From Zasmidium citrigriseum (taxonomy: Eukaryota; Ascomycota; Dothideomycetes; Mycosphaerellales; Mycosphaerellaceae): a DNA stretch of 64,000 nucleotides. The notes under the pieces are model-generated. The model saw nothing but the letters and a program-made list of their open reading frames with translations. It did not search any database and was not told the DNA's origin. The stretch lies in contig NHNW01000027.1 of NCBI GenBank assembly GCA_002786025.1, forward strand, positions 433,412-497,411. The letters run 5' to 3'. Position 1 is the first letter of the stretch. Every line of letters begins with the position of its first letter. A program made the translations under genes and the position numbers. This document shows, one piece after another, positions 62,640 to 64,000 of this stretch.

Positions 62640-64000
62640 TGTAGATAGCAGCACGGGCGGGTATATCTACTTGGAGCCCGCCCACTATTGAAAACTCATC
62701 GGATCTCGCTTAGTTCTACGACATCTAGTAGCTAAGAGCTTAGTACCGCCTCCTAAGACGGTACTACGACCCTCTAGCTACTTAGCTATAGTTAGCACGG
62801 TCGATTCGTTAAATCTCCGGCCCTTCTAGACTCTAAGCTAGTTAGTAGCGAACCGACGATCTCTAAGCTAGTTTAAAGGAGAGTTCGACTACTAAGGACC
62901 CTTTACGACTCGTAGGTAACTAATTACTACCTTCGGAGCCTAATAAAGGAGCGATCTAAGCACGTAGGCGTACTCTACGAGGATCGAACGAACCCTAAGC
63001 GAACTCCCTAAACTCTAAGCCGCCTCGGCTATACTATTCATTTAGAATACAGTCTTAGGCCTAAATCGTTAACTAGAATACGAGCTTAATAAGTCTTATA
63101 CTAAGTTAGCTAATCGCTAAGTAAGGATATAACTCCTAGGGCTTTCGCGAAGCCCTACTTAGTCCCTAAGCAAGCTACTCTTCTACTATTAGTTTTAAGA
63201 CTATTAACGCTTATCTATCTTTACTAACGCCCTCTAAACCTAAGTAATGTCTAATAACGTTCCTAACGCTAATACTAGAGCGCTAACCGGCCCTCTAAGC
63301 GAACAAGTTAACTAGCTCCAAGTATACGTCGAGGATACCTAGATAGCTACCAAACTACCTAAGCTAGATAAGAGGATAATTAACCTAGCTACTAGCGTAA
63401 CTCCTCTTCTAGTTAGAGGTGGAATTCCCCCTCTAGCTACACCCCTAGGCCTAAGTAGAACTAGCCTATTTAATCCTAGCCTCTAAGCTAGATCTTTAGT
63501 CTTCCTAAGTAAGTCTGTTTCTTAGATTACTCTACTAAGCTCGATAAATACTAGCACTCTTCCCCTGGAAGTCGTCGCTGTCCTAAACCGACTTAACGAT
63601 ATTACCTAAGCTAACACTCTTCGCCTTCTCTAAGCCGACGTAGCTACCTAGGATTAGTCCTAAGTAGCGTACCTATAGGCTGTAGGCGCCCTCCTAGGCT
63701 CTTAGGCTAGGACTACGCCGCTCTAAGCACCTATTACGGCTATATTCCCAACCTAATCTGTCCCTAATCTACTACCCTAAGCTTTAGCTAGCGCTGTACC
63801 TCTAGTAAATACTCCTCTCTAAGTAGCCTGTACTATACGAGCTACTATAGAAGTAAACGTCGCTCCCGCTCTAAGCGCTCCACTTATAGTATAAGATACG
63901 AATAGAAGCGTTAACCTAACCGCCTAGTACCTCTACGCCTCGCTCCTTACCTAAAGCGATATCCCTAAGCTACGTAAGTACGATAGAGGCACCTCTAAGG
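62640..64000 (+). mobile_element. 5' part of a RIP-mutated element, probably an LTR retrotransposon, cut by the window edge
   Basis: From about 62690 the sequence loses most CA and TG and fills with TA, especially CTAAGC and TAGCTA. A possible boundary is TGTAGATA at 62640, which would fit the TG start of an LTR. Within it GGGCGGG...CCCGCCC (about 62655-62682) forms an inverted repeat. About 600 bp of non-coding sequence then precedes a relic frame at 63247. This is the order LTR or leader followed by gag. No second LTR is in the window, so the class is inferred. RIP is somewhat milder than in the 13.8-17.8 kb island, as more CA/TG pairs survive. Confidence 0.75.
63247..64000 (+). pseudogene. 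Relic Gag-like reading frame, 3' end outside window
   Basis: Starting at ATG 63247 one frame runs to the window edge, interrupted only by TAA and TAG, with no TGA. Most stops sit where Gln (CAA/CAG) would be expected before RIP. Readable pieces include MSNNVPNANTRALTGPLSEQ, IATKLPKLDKRIINLATSVT, LEVVAVLNRLNDIT and SDIPKLRKYDRGTS. The composition (Leu, Ala, Thr, Pro, formerly Gln) and its position after a leader suggest the N-terminal part of a retrotransposon Gag. No zinc knuckle or enzymatic domain is reached. It cannot be translated today. Confidence 0.6.

Noticed and set aside
62690..64000. CTAAGC-rich sequence as degenerate telomere or centromere repeat
   Set aside because: The hexamer is not tandem and lies inside a traceable reading frame. 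It is explained by RIP changing CAAGC to TAAGC in an element.
1..64000. tRNA, rRNA or CRISPR features
   Set aside because: I looked for B-box-like GGTTCGANTCC with a matching A box and for regularly spaced repeats. The few GTTCGA hits are inside genes or introns with no cloverleaf. CRISPR is not expected in a fungus and none is seen.

Overview
The window is nuclear DNA from a filamentous ascomycete (Pezizomycotina). Genes are dense, with many 45-60 bp introns that carry GT...CTRAC...YAG signals. Several families are typical of these fungi: HET-domain protein, fungal rhodopsin-type (SAT4/PTH11-like) membrane protein, fungal transcription-factor domain, NADH:flavin oxidoreductase, and Mgr2 of the TIM23 translocase. 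Two islands show full-strength repeat-induced point mutation (RIP). A Dothideomycete (Mycosphaerellales-like) source is my best guess from gene content and RIP style, but the sequence alone does not prove it.

Layout. 0-6.6 kb: the end of an unknown acidic protein, GPI2 (GPI-anchor synthesis), a four-exon HET gene, and a GNAT-ankyrin fusion. 7.1-12.1 kb: an accessory patch with two secreted cysteine-containing proteins, a cysteine-rich protein with a C-terminal hydrophobic tail, and a decayed partial duplicate of the first secreted gene. 12.2-13.6 kb: a metal-dependent amidohydrolase. 13.76-17.8 kb: a RIP-destroyed transposon island holding a relic DD34E (Tc1/mariner-type) transposase and a long unidentified relic reading frame. 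18.3-22.0 kb: an OYE-type flavin reductase and a medium-chain reductase in divergent orientation, then a strongly divergent histone H3 variant. 23-27.4 kb: a ten-exon oligopeptide transporter and a sulfotransferase-like protein. 29.3-41 kb: SET/TPR protein, quinone-reductase-like enzyme, transcription factor, F-BAR/RhoGAP protein, FMN-binding split-barrel protein, and a rhodopsin-type membrane protein. 42-55 kb: two amino-acid permeases, a GPI-type aspartic protease and a secreted S33 peptidase, mixed with a BTB protein, a tautomerase and a GT17 glycosyltransferase. 56-62.5 kb: an Ubp3/USP10-like deubiquitinase, a coiled-coil protein, and MGR2 hidden in four small exons. 62.64-64 kb: the start of a second RIP-mutated element with a relic Gag-like frame.

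Working together: the aspartic protease, S33 tripeptidyl-peptidase, AAAP transporter, APC permease and (further away) the OPT transporter form a plausible digest-and-import set for external protein. The histone variant is the most unusual gene. It keeps the H3 start ARTKQ and the core GKAPRKQL, but replaces Lys9 with Gln, has no recognisable Lys27/Lys36 segment, and alters Lys56 and Lys79.

All gene models with introns were built by eye from splice signals and reading-frame continuity. Exon coordinates are given in the entries.
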